Below are positions 44,086 to 53,000 of a DNA stretch of 64,000 nt, piece by piece. The DNA comes from Lewinellaceae bacterium (GTDB lineage: Bacteria > Bacteroidota > Bacteroidia > Chitinophagales > Saprospiraceae): assembly GCA_020636325.1 (NCBI GenBank), contig JACJYC010000021.1, positions 39,883 through 103,882 on the forward strand, in the 5' to 3' direction. The notes below the pieces were generated by a model, which saw only the letters and a list, made by a program, of their open reading frames with translations, did no database searches and was not told the origin of the DNA. The number at the start of each line of letters is the position of its first letter. The first letter of the stretch is position 1. Both the position numbers and the translations under genes were made by a program.

Positions 44086-44676
44086 TCACAACCGGATCTT
44101 GCCGAGGAATTTGCTGAAATTGGTGGGATCCATGCCCAGGTAATTGGCCAGGTATTTATGGGGCACCATGGTGAGCAGATGCGGACTCCGCTTCATCAGG
44201 ATGCGAAAGCGCTCTTCCGCGCTGCAGGATTGCAGTTCGATCTGGCGGGTCAGCACCCCTGAAAAAGCGCCGGTAAGGCCCAACCGGACCAGGCGTTCCA
44301 CGTCGTGGTGCCGGACCATGGTTTCCTCCAGTTGTGCAAAGGTCGCCCGGAGAAAAAGGCTCGGCGTCAGGGTTTCAAACCAGTACCGCGAAGGTTGCTG
44401 CAGCAAAAATGCATCGAGGACGCCGCCGAAGGAGTAAGGGTAGGTAAAGACCAGCGTGGCGTCGCGCCCTTCCTCATTCAACGCATAAGCGCGCTGTACG
44501 CCTTCCAGCACAAAATACAGGTACCGCTCTTTTTCACCTTCCGAGGTCAGGATCTCCTTCCGGCCGGCTTCAAAAGGCTGCCAGATACCGGAAAAGGCAT
44601 CCCAAACCTCCCCCTCCAGCGGATGGATCCGTTGGACGAGGTCGGACAGGAGGGCAAGCATTTCGGCGGTCGGCAT
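44086..44676 (-). CDS. Crp/Fnr-family transcriptional regulator
   Basis: 196 aa from ATG 44676 (MPTAEMLALLSDLVQ). The longer frame from 44826 starts inside a palindromic element and its first 50 residues are repeat-derived, so it is rejected. A cyclic-nucleotide-binding-like barrel (residues 15-115, ERYLYFVLEGVQRAYAL) is followed by a C-terminal helix-turn-helix (HKYLANYLGMDPTNFSKFLGKIRL). The usual cAMP-contact residues are not evident and no iron-sulfur cysteines are clustered, so the effector is unknown. A -7 motif lies 44 bp upstream. Confidence 0.9.
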   Translation of the reverse strand: MPTAEMLALLSDLVQRIHPLEGEVWDAFSGIWQPFEAGRKEILTSEGEKERYLYFVLEGVQRAYALNEEGRDATLVFTYPYSFGGVLDAFLLQQPSRYWFETLTPSLFLRATFAQLEETMVRHHDVERLVRLGLTGAFSGVLTRQIELQSCSAEERFRILMKRSPHLLTMVPHKYLANYLGMDPTNFSKFLGKIRL

Positions 44677-44720
44677 AACTCGTAAAATTGGGCTCAATAT
44701 CCGCCAATTCCCAGGAAAAA

Positions 44721-44728
44721 CAAAAATA
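44721..44728 (-). promoter_or_regulatory. -7 promoter element TATTTTTG for the Crp/Fnr gene
   Basis: Exact TAnnTTTG on the minus strand, 44 bp before ATG 44676 and 15 bp from the edge of a palindromic element, which may have replaced native upstream sequence. Confidence 0.45.
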
Positions 44729-44743
44729 CAATGGCATACAGGA

Positions 44744-44879
44744 CATACTACTGGACATTTTTGCAAAAGGGGCAAAGACAAGGAGAGAGAGGGAGCGAGA
44801 GAGTGGGTGAAGGCATTGCTTTTCAATCACTCTCTCCCTCCCAAAGTCACCCACTCTGCTCATTTTGACGAGTAGTATG
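44744..44879. mobile_element. 136-bp palindromic MITE-like element, type 2, second copy
   Basis: Ends CATACTACTGGACATTTTTG and, in reverse complement, CATACTACTCGTCAAAATG. Same left and right blocks as 20297-20418 (GCAAAAGGGGCAAAGACA, CTCTGCTCATTTTG) with a longer GAGAGAGAGGGAGCGAGAG middle. No clear flanking duplication. Confidence 0.7.
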
Positions 44880-44953
44880 CAAGGGATAGCCGGCAAACCG
44901 GAGCAAAACCACAAAAATCCGGGATGACAAAAGTTTGCTGCAATGTAAAACAC

Positions 44954-45064
44954 GGGACTGTTCAAATTAGTGTTTTCGCGCCAAGACGCAAAGACGCAAA
45001 GTTTTAATTTTCAACACGCTGCGCGTGCTGAAAATTCTGTTGACACAAAATTCTGAACGGCCCC
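44954..45064 (+). mobile_element. 111-bp MITE-like element, type 1, copy B
   Basis: Left end GGGACTGTTCAAATT, right end reverse complement GGGGCCGTTCAGAATTTTG. Contains three ACGCAAAG-type words and an inner hairpin AATTTTCAACACGC/GCGTGCTGAAAATT. Perfect 8-bp flanking repeats TAAAACAC (44946-44953 and 45065-45072). Confidence 0.85.
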
Positions 45065-45071
45065 TAAAACA

Positions 45072-45192
45072 CCGCGCTCTCACCTCCTCTCACCTCCTCT
45101 CACCTCCTCTCACCTCCTCTCACGCCTCTCACCGCTCTCACTTCTCTCACCCTCTCACCTCCTCTCACCCTCTCACCACCTCTCACCCTCTA
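45072..45192. repeat. CTCTCACC tandem tract
   Basis: About fourteen CCTCTCAC units. On the minus strand the tract starts directly at the TAG stop of the DUF4249 gene (TAGAGGGTGAGAGG). Confidence 0.9.
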
Positions 45193-46005
45193 CTTAATCA
45201 CCACCGTATCCCGCACAACGCCCGCCGCCACAAAAAAGCCGAGTGCGCCGTTGTTGAGGTTGGTCGGGATATTGGCGGGCGGCGTATCGAAAATACCGCC
45301 TTTGTACCGGGTTTCCGTCTGCACGGCCACAAAGAAATCGAATGCTGCCTGGCTGATGTTGTATTGTTCGAAAACAAATTCGTCCTCCGGTTCGCCGCCG
45401 ATGATCAGGACTTCGGCGCCGTTGATGGGGCTGCCGTTCACAAACTTGTCTTCGGCGATCTCCCAGTAGGTGCGGGTCAGGTCGGTGGGCGAGTCCACCA
45501 GGAAGGCTTTCCAGAAATAGGCGTCGCCTTCGGTCGGCGGCTCCACGGTATAGAGGAGTACCGAGTATTCGGTTTCTTCGGTGTCCTCATCCTGGAAGTC
45601 GGATTTCTCGGTTTCTACCTTATCGATCGGCGCCACCTCCCGCAGGGCTGAGACGGCTTCATAGGTCTGGCCTTCCCAGTCGATGGTCAGGGTGTAGGTA
45701 TGCCCGGGGATGCCTTTGACGTTATCGGCCGTCAGGTAAATCCCGGGAGAGGCTTCGGTCAGGTCAAAGGTTTCCGCGCCGTCGGTGATGCGGACCACAG
45801 CGCCCGTTACCGGTTCCGGAGGGATATTGCTGAAGTAATCGCCGGTCAGGGTCAGTTGCACCTTGTGCGCTTTGGCCTCATCGGTCAGCCATGCGTCGAC
45901 CACCAGCCGCTGGGTATCCTCGTTGTCCAGTTTGATGTCGATGCGTTCGGTGCAGGCGGCCAGGGAAAGGGCAGCCAGGAAGAATATGATATGTTGAAGT
46001 TTCAT
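45190..46005 (-). CDS. DUF4249-type lipoprotein
   Basis: 271 aa from ATG 46005, giving a lipoprotein signal MKLQHIIFFLAALSLAAC with the lipobox Cys at 18. The upstream ATG at 46056 lies inside the TonB receptor gene. Residues about 40-110 look like an Ig-type domain (LVVDAWLTDEAKAHKVQLTL, AVVRITDGAETFDLTEASPGIY, YTLTIDWEGQTYEAVSAL), as in DUF4249 family members. It starts 32 bp after the TonB receptor, which it usually accompanies in Bacteroidota, probably as the surface partner of that receptor. Ligand unknown. Confidence 0.88.
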   Translation of the reverse strand: MKLQHIIFFLAALSLAACTERIDIKLDNEDTQRLVVDAWLTDEAKAHKVQLTLTGDYFSNIPPEPVTGAVVRITDGAETFDLTEASPGIYLTADNVKGIPGHTYTLTIDWEGQTYEAVSALREVAPIDKVETEKSDFQDEDTEETEYSVLLYTVEPPTEGDAYFWKAFLVDSPTDLTRTYWEIAEDKFVNGSPINGAEVLIIGGEPEDEFVFEQYNISQAAFDFFVAVQTETRYKGGIFDTPPANIPTNLNNGALGFFVAAGVVRDTVVIK

Positions 46006-46037
46006 GATTTCTTTTTTTGAATGATCTGCGGGAGATT

Positions 46038-48371
46038 TTAAAAATGGAAATTCCACGTCACAGAAGGCAGTATCGGGAACAGATACGTTTTTTCAGCGTA
46101 GGTCTCGCCCGGTTTCTCGCTGTCTTCCTTGAAGGTGATCGTATAGGGATTGTGCCTGTTGTAGACGTTGTAGATTGAAAAATTCAGGTCCCAGAACAGT
46201 TTTCGGCCCGGTTTTTCGCGGTTTTTCAGGATGTAGCTGACGTCCATGCGGTGGTAGTCGGGCATGCGGTAGGCATTGCGGTCCGAATACACGGGGATGA
46301 CCTCTCCGTTGTAGTACAACCTGCCGGTCGGGAAGGTCGTGGGGGCGCCGGTACCGTATACCCAGTTTAGGGAGAATGAGCTGCGTTTGTTCAGTTCGTA
46401 CGTCATGACAACCGCCACGTCGTGGGTTTTATCGTAGTCGGTGTTATACCAGTTGCCCTTGTTGATCTCTTTGATCCTGCGTTCGGATTTGGACAGGGTA
46501 TAACCGATCCAGCCGGTGAGTTTGCCTTTGTTCTTCCTGATCAGGAATTCAGCGCCGTAAGCGCGTGCCTCGCCGAAACGGAGCTCGCCTTCGAGGTATT
46601 CGTTCAGGAGCAGTTCGGCGTAATCCTTGAAGTCGACCGCGTTCCGGGTCTTTTTGTAATACACCTCAATGGAGGTTTCGTAGGTGTTGTTGCGGAAGTT
46701 CTGGAAATAACCCAGGGCCACCTGGTCGGCGATCTGCGGCTTCACGTTGGGCGACGAAGGGAACCAGATATCCAGCGGGGAAGAGGATTGCGAGTTGGAG
46801 GCCAGTTGCATGTACTGCACCATCCGGTTGTAGCTGGCCTTGACCGATTTGTCGTCGTCGATCTTGAGCCGCAGTCCCACCCGGGGTTCCAGGTTGAAAT
46901 AGGAATTATAGACCTTCCCGGCGCCGTAGGTCGTCGAATCGGTCACCTGGTAATTTTCGTTGTAATGGTATACGGTGGCTTTGCCCAGGTTTTGGAACAG
47001 GGAGGCCCGGATGCCGTAAGAAGCGCTCAGCGACGGGCTGATCTCCTGTTCGTTCTCGATATAGACGCCGTGTTCGAGCGAGGTCGTTTCCGGGAGTTTC
47101 AGCGAGTTATAGATCGTTTCGCTGCCGGTACCGCGGGCGTATCCCGGGGAAAAGCTGTGGCGAATACCCTGGTAACCGAATTTGATGCTGTTCTTAGGAT
47201 TGAGGAAATAATTGAAATCGAATTTGGCCGACAGGTCGCGGATTTTGGAATCCCATTTGAAACCCTCCACATTGTCCTCCTGGCTGATGGCGTAGTCAAA
47301 ATCGCTGTAGATGAAGGTCAGATTGGAAAACAGCTTGTTGCTGAAGATATGGTTCCAGCGCAGGGTGCCGGTGCCGTTGCCCCATTCCACGCGCGCATTG
47401 CTGGCGCCGAACACGTCCCTGCCGAAATAACCCGAGAGGAACAGGCGGTCCTTTTCCGACAGCTGGTAATTGGCTTTGAGGTTGAGGTCGTAGAAATAGA
47501 GTTTTGAATCCTTGAGCGTGCTGTCGTTGTTGGCAAACAGCGGAAGGAAGGCGTCGACGTAGGTCCGCCGGCCGGAGACGATAAAGGAGCCCTTGTCTTT
47601 GACGATGGGCGCCTCCAGCGTCAACCTGGAGGAAATGGTGCCGATACCGCCTGAGCCGCTGAATTGCTTGTTGTTGCCGTCCTTCATCCGGATGTCGAGC
47701 ACCGAGGACAGGCGGCCGCCGTAGCTGGCCGGGATCCCGCCCTTGTACAATTGCACATCCTTGATGGCGTCGGCATTGAATACCGAGAAGAAGCCGAGCA
47801 GGTGGGAAGCGTTGTACACCGGCGCTTCGTCGAGCAGCAGGATGTTCTGGTCGCTGCCGCCGCCGCGGACAAAAAAGCCGGATTGCCCCTCTCCTACCGT
47901 CTGCACGCCGGGCAGCAGCTGGATGGCCTTGATCAGGTCGACCTCGCCGAAAACGACGGGGATGGTCTTGATCTTCTCAATGGAGAGTTTTTCCTTGCTC
48001 ATGGCCACCGATTCCACATTCCGGTCTTCCCGTTCGGCGGTGACCACCACCTCATCAACGGAAATGGGCGCTTCGCCGATCTCGACATTGAGGGTCCTGT
48101 TTTCCGTCAGGTTGACGTCCAGGATTCTGGAAGAATAGCCGATGTACGAAAATTCGATCCGGTAACGGCCGGCAGGCAGCGTAAGCGAGTAAAACCCGTA
48201 GAGATTGGTGACTGCGCCGGCGCCGCTGACCGGTTCGAAAATGTTGGCGCCGATCAGTTCTTCGCCGGAACCGGCGTCGCTTACGTGGCCGCTTAGGGTG
48301 AATTTGGTTTCCTGGCCCCACGCCGCATGAATCCCTGCGGCAAAGAGGATCAATAGAGTTAGTAGACGCAT
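46038..48371 (-). CDS. TonB-dependent outer-membrane receptor with CarboxypepD_reg-like N-terminus
   Basis: 777 aa. Signal peptide MRLLTLLILFAAGIHAAWGQ. Residues 25-105 form a carboxypeptidase-regulatory-like beta sandwich (FTLSGHVSDAGSGEELIGANIFE). Plug domain about 115-240 with VVFGEVDLIKAIQLLPGVQTV and FFVRGGGSDQNILLLDEAPVYN. The rest is the 22-strand barrel, ending in an aromatic C-terminal residue (VTWNFHF). It imports a substrate with TonB energy; co-transcribed with the DUF4249 lipoprotein. It has a long structured leader and a -7 motif 154 bp upstream. No SusD homologue is nearby, so carbohydrate uptake of the SusCD type is not indicated. Confidence 0.94.
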   Translation of the reverse strand: MRLLTLLILFAAGIHAAWGQETKFTLSGHVSDAGSGEELIGANIFEPVSGAGAVTNLYGFYSLTLPAGRYRIEFSYIGYSSRILDVNLTENRTLNVEIGEAPISVDEVVVTAEREDRNVESVAMSKEKLSIEKIKTIPVVFGEVDLIKAIQLLPGVQTVGEGQSGFFVRGGGSDQNILLLDEAPVYNASHLLGFFSVFNADAIKDVQLYKGGIPASYGGRLSSVLDIRMKDGNNKQFSGSGGIGTISSRLTLEAPIVKDKGSFIVSGRRTYVDAFLPLFANNDSTLKDSKLYFYDLNLKANYQLSEKDRLFLSGYFGRDVFGASNARVEWGNGTGTLRWNHIFSNKLFSNLTFIYSDFDYAISQEDNVEGFKWDSKIRDLSAKFDFNYFLNPKNSIKFGYQGIRHSFSPGYARGTGSETIYNSLKLPETTSLEHGVYIENEQEISPSLSASYGIRASLFQNLGKATVYHYNENYQVTDSTTYGAGKVYNSYFNLEPRVGLRLKIDDDKSVKASYNRMVQYMQLASNSQSSSPLDIWFPSSPNVKPQIADQVALGYFQNFRNNTYETSIEVYYKKTRNAVDFKDYAELLLNEYLEGELRFGEARAYGAEFLIRKNKGKLTGWIGYTLSKSERRIKEINKGNWYNTDYDKTHDVAVVMTYELNKRSSFSLNWVYGTGAPTTFPTGRLYYNGEVIPVYSDRNAYRMPDYHRMDVSYILKNREKPGRKLFWDLNFSIYNVYNRHNPYTITFKEDSEKPGETYAEKTYLFPILPSVTWNFHF

Positions 48372-48425
48372 AATTTGATTTTCGGGTGATTAAGAAAACA
48401 ACTTACAGATTGCATGGAACAGCTT

Positions 48426-48507
48426 CTACCCCTATCCGGGTTTCGTCTTTTATCCAAATATCGGATCAACATCCGGTTTTTAGAGACGAATACCCGGTAT
48501 GGGGCAG
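48426..48507 (-). promoter_or_regulatory. Structured 5' leader hairpin of the TonB receptor transcript
   Basis: On the minus strand, CTGCCCCATACCGGGTATTC pairs with GAAACCCGGATAGGGGTAG, continuing through CGTCT/AGACG. The stem is about 20 bp with one internal loop, around a 40-nt loop containing ATCCGATATTTGGAT. Lies between the -7 motif and the start codon. It matches no riboswitch consensus I know; it could be a regulatory leader or a small palindromic insertion. Confidence 0.45.
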
Positions 48508-48525
48508 CAAAACCGTCAACAGCTG

Positions 48526-48533
48526 CAAATGTA
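48526..48533 (-). promoter_or_regulatory. -7 promoter element TACATTTG for the TonB receptor
   Basis: Exact TAnnTTTG followed by C on the minus strand, giving a predicted leader of about 150 nt. The remainder of the 48534-48764 gap shows no gene. Confidence 0.45.
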
Positions 48534-48764
48534 GGGGGGACCAAGACAGCGACCCTATTTCGTTGATAGGCCGGAAAGATCCGTCGAGTTAACGGTCATT
48601 CCCTGTTTTTTCACCCGTTGAAAATCAAAAATGCCACAAAAGCACCGCCTGAAAAAGCCATTCCGAAGAACCGGGGAATGGTTATCATCCTCCCATCCGC
48701 CATAGTGACGCCACCAGCGTTACGGCGGCGGGTCCCATCCGCCGAAGCCTCCAGCGAAGGCGGA

Positions 48765-48862
48765 CTCTCCCACTCTCACCACCCTCTCACCCTCTCTCAC
48801 CCTCTCTCACCCTCTCACCCTCTCACCCTCTCACCACCCTCTCACCCTCTCCCCTCCCCTCA
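48765..48862. repeat. CTCTCACCC tandem tract
   Basis: About eleven units. On the minus strand it begins with the TGA stop of the efflux adaptor gene (TGAGGGGAGGGGAGAGGG). Confidence 0.9.
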
Positions 48863-50005
48863 CTCCGAGATCAAACTAAAAGCCCCGACCGTCAAAAACT
48901 CATCGTCAGGCCCGAAAGCAGCCGCATTCAGGATCTCCGCGAAGCCGTTTTCCATGCGGCCGACCTGCACCTCCGCTTTTTCAAAAGTCAGGTCATCGCC
49001 AGATGATCTTTTCAGCAGTACGTAGTATTTGTCCTCAATGCCGACCACCGACTCGCGGGGCAGCGCTTTTGCCGTTTTCCCATCCACGATGATCTCAGCC
49101 TCGATGTACATACCCGGGGGGAACAGGGACGATTGGCTTTCGTCGGCCAGGTGGCCGTGGATATTCACGATCCGGGTGGCGGGGTCGACCGTTCTGCCGA
49201 CAAGGTGCACGGAGGCTTCGTACAATTTGCCGCCGGATTCCACAGAATTGAACCGGATAAGCTGGCCTTCCTTCACCAGTTGGATGTCTTTTTCGAACAC
49301 ATTCAGCTCCAGGTGTACATGGTCCACATTGGTGATGGTCACGGCTACATCCGATGGGTTGAGGAACATGCCTTTGTTGGCATTCACCCCGGTAATGTAC
49401 CCGCTGATGGGCGCTACGATGTTGATGGTGGACCGGAGATTTCCCTCCGACACCTGGCCGGGATCGATGTTCATCAAAGACAGTTTTTTCTTCAGCGATT
49501 CGAAACGGGCCATTGTGACGTTGTATTCAGATTCGGCCTTCAGGAAATTCTTCTGGGAGGTCACGTTGTCTTCGGCCAGCGTTTTCTGCCGCTCATAGTC
49601 CGCCTTGAGGTAGGACAGTTGCCCTTTGGCTTCGAGGTAATCCTGTTGCATGCCGACATAGTCCGGGTTTTCCAATGTGAACAGCAACTGCCCTTTGGCC
49701 ACCTTTTCCCCGGGCAACAGCCGGATATCCTTGACGTATCCGGCGAAATAAGCGCTGACGGAGGCCTGGTTCTCAGGCGGCACATCGATCATGCCGTTGG
49801 CTTTTATCGCCTTGGAAAAAACCTGATCGGACATTTGCCCGGTTTGCATCGCCGAGGATTCGAACTGGGCCGGAGACAAGGTGATCAGGTCTTCCGCGTC
49901 CGTTGCCGCTGCGCTGTTGGTTTCCGGCATGGTCTCCGGCTTTTTCTCCGAACAGGCCGGCAGGATCAGGACTAAAACAGCTATCAGAAGGTGGTATTTT
50001 ATCAT
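48860..50005 (-). CDS. Efflux RND periplasmic adaptor (CusB/CzcB-type)
   Basis: 381 aa membrane-fusion lipoprotein: signal MIKYHLLIAVLVLILPAC with lipobox Cys18. Barrel-sandwich/lipoyl half-motifs VSAYFAGYVKDIRLLPGEKVAKGQLLFTL (about 83-111) and INIVAPISGYITGVNANKGMFL (about 192-213) flank an alpha-hairpin coiled coil (YLEAKGQLSYLKADYERQKTLAEDNVTSQKNF). A beta-barrel and membrane-proximal domain follow. It links the CusA-type pump to the outer-membrane channel. Lies 17 bp after the pump gene, so same operon. Confidence 0.93.
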   Translation of the reverse strand: MIKYHLLIAVLVLILPACSEKKPETMPETNSAAATDAEDLITLSPAQFESSAMQTGQMSDQVFSKAIKANGMIDVPPENQASVSAYFAGYVKDIRLLPGEKVAKGQLLFTLENPDYVGMQQDYLEAKGQLSYLKADYERQKTLAEDNVTSQKNFLKAESEYNVTMARFESLKKKLSLMNIDPGQVSEGNLRSTINIVAPISGYITGVNANKGMFLNPSDVAVTITNVDHVHLELNVFEKDIQLVKEGQLIRFNSVESGGKLYEASVHLVGRTVDPATRIVNIHGHLADESQSSLFPPGMYIEAEIIVDGKTAKALPRESVVGIEDKYYVLLKRSSGDDLTFEKAEVQVGRMENGFAEILNAAAFGPDDEFLTVGAFSLISE

Positions 50006-50022
50006 GGCAGTTTCATGCTGAT

Positions 50023-53000
50023 TTAATTCAGAATAAATTCGGCTTCCAGCACAGCCCGGTTGTAGGCGTGCAGGTTGTCCAGATAATTCATTTCAATGGT
50101 CTTTGCATTTTCCAGCAATTGGGTGTATTGAAAGAAGTCGATCTCGCCGTTTTGGTAGGCCTTGACCGCATTTGCAACCAGCCCGTCGGCCAGGTTTTTC
50201 CCGTTTTCGGCATAGAAGGCCAGCGCTTTTTCCAGCCGGTTGATCTCTGCCGTCAAGGCCCGGTAGCGGCTCATCAGCTGGTTGCGGTAATCATCGGCTT
50301 CGTGGCCGAGCGCCAGCACTTCCGTTTCGGCGGCGCTGATCCTGGCCTTCTGGGCGCCGAACATCAGCGGGACGGAGATCCCGGCCTGAAACCCGGCGTA
50401 CCCTTTGGCATCGGGTCCGTTGTTGCTTCCCCTGAACACGGTGAGGTGCAGGTCGGGCAGCAGTTTCTTTTTTTCCAGAGCGAGCGCGTTTTTGCCTGAT
50501 TCGACGGCGACCTGATAATACCGGACCCCCGGGTTGGCCATGGTGTCAATTGCCGTCATTATCAGTTTTTGCATGGGTGCGTATGGAATTTCATATATCG
50601 AATCCGATTGCAGCCACTGATTGAGCGCGGCGTAAGCGTTGGCGATCTGATCCCGGGTTTGCTCCAGGGCCAGGCCGATCTCCTTTTGTTTGGTCTCAGC
50701 GGTCAATTGTTCGAGGTAGTTGGTTTCACCCACTTCGAACCTTTTGGCGGCCGCCGCTGCAAACCGGGTGTAAATGCTGTCCAGATACTGATAATGTCGT
50801 TGCACGTTCTGCCAGTAATTGATCTCGTACCAGGCGCCGGTGATCTCTTTTTTCAGCCGGCGCTCCTGCACGCCGCGTTGCGCGTCCAATAAAGCTACCT
50901 GGTCCCGGTTGACCTGCTTCTGCGCGCCGTAAACCGAGGGGAAGCGGATCGACTGGCTGAGCCCCCAGACCTTGAGCGGCAATCCGTTTTCGGCAATATT
51001 GTTCTGATCGTAATGGAAATAGACCTGGGTTTTATCCGGATCAAAGGCCGTGTTCACCAATTGCTGCGCCTGATCGATCCGGGCGGATGCGGCTTTCAGG
51101 CCGGCGTTGCGCCGCAGGCCGATCTCAATGGCCCGCTCCAGGGTAACGGGCCCGCCTTGGGCGCCGGCCATCGCAGGTATCAGGAATAATGGCAGCAACA
51201 GGTGCATGCCTGCTTTCCGTTTCTTACTGGGGTGATGCCCTTTGCGATCAAAAATAGCGTACAGCACCGGCAGGATCAGCAAGGTCAGGGCCGTAGCCGT
51301 GATCAACCCGCCGACGACAACCGTTGCCAGGGGGCGCTGCACTTCCGCGCCGGCCGATGTGGAGACCGCCATGGGCAGGAAGCCCAACGCAGCGGCAGCG
51401 GCTGTGAGCAGGACCGGTCGCAGACGCTGCTGGGTCCCCATGATGATCCGTTTGTTGATGTTGGTGACGCCGTGCGCCTTGAGTTCCTTGAAATGTTCGA
51501 TCAACACGATGCCGTTGAGCACCGCAATGCCGAACAGGGCAATAAACCCGACCCCGGCGGAAATGCTGAACGGCAGCCCCCGCAGATAAAGCAACAACAC
51601 GCCGCCGACCGAGGCCAGCGGAATGGCGCTGTAGATCATCAGCGCTTCCTTGACCGAGTTAAAAGCGAAATAGAGCAATACAAAGATCAACACCAGTGCG
51701 ATGGGCACGGCTACCATCAGCCTGGCACGCGCGCTGCGGAGGTTCTCGAACTGACCGCCGTAGGAAATGGTATAGCCTACCGGCAGTTTGATCTGCTCAT
51801 TGATGATGCGCTGTACGTCCTTGACCACCGACTCAAGGTCGCGGTTCCGCACGTTCACGCCCACCACAATGCGCCGCTTGGTATTGTCGCGCGAGATCTT
51901 GGCGGGGCCTTTGGTATAGGTGATATCGGCAAACTCGCTGAGTGGCAGCTGGCTCCCGTCGGTCAGGATAACGGACGCCGTTTCGATGTTCTCGATATCC
52001 TTCCGGTGCTCTTCGTCGAAGCGGATCACCAGGTCGAACTGCTTCTCGCCTTCGAATACGGTACCTGCGGGCAACCCCGCAAATCCCATGCTGATCACCT
52101 TGTTGAGGTCGTCGATATTCAGGCCGTATTTGGCGATCTTCCTGCGGTCGTATTCCACACTCATTTGGGGCAGACCGGCCACCTTTTCCACGGTGATATC
52201 GGAAGCGCCCTCGACATCCTGTATGGCTTTTTCCACTTCCAGGGCCTTTTTGTACAGGACATCCAGGTCCTCCCCGAAGATCTTGATGGCCAGGTCGGCT
52301 CTCACGCCGGTAATGAGCTCGTTGAACCGCATTTCGATGGGTTGGGTGAATTCATAATCGATTCCGGGTATAATGGAAAGCGCTTCTTTGAACTTATCGG
52401 CCAGTTCATCCTTGGTCACAGCCGACACCCACTGTTTGATGGGCTTCAGTTTGATGATCACGTCGCTTTCCTCCATCGACATCGGGTCGGTCGGAACCTC
52501 TGCGGCGCCGATCCGGCTCACGACCTGCTCCACTTCCGGAAACCCCTTCAGGATCTGCTCCATCCGGGTGGTGAGTTCGATGGTCTTGCTCAGGGAAGTG
52601 CCCGTTTTCAAAACCGGCTGGATAACAAAGTCGCCTTCGTCGAGGGTCGGCACAAATTCACCGCCCATCCGGGAAAACAACCAGGCGACGGCGGCCAGCA
52701 TGGCCACACCCAATGCCAGTACCAGGGGTTTGAAACGGAGCGCCCAACTGATGGTAGGGCGGTACGCCCGCTCAAGGAACCGGATGAGCATGGAAGAAAT
52801 GGTCCTTTTGTCAGGGTCCGACGGCTTCAGGAACATGGAAGCGATCACCGGGATATAGGTAAAACACAGGATCATGGCCCCGATGAGCGCAAAACAAAAG
52901 ACCAGCGCCATCGGCTTGAACATCTTGCCCTCCACGTTGGCCAGCGAAAGGATCGGGATGAATACGATGATGATGATCAACTGGCCGAAAACCGCCGACC

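Noticed and set aside
44677..44826. Longer N-terminus of the Crp/Fnr regulator
   Set aside because: The extra 50 residues are translated from the palindromic element at 44744-44879; ATG 44676 gives a normal family start.
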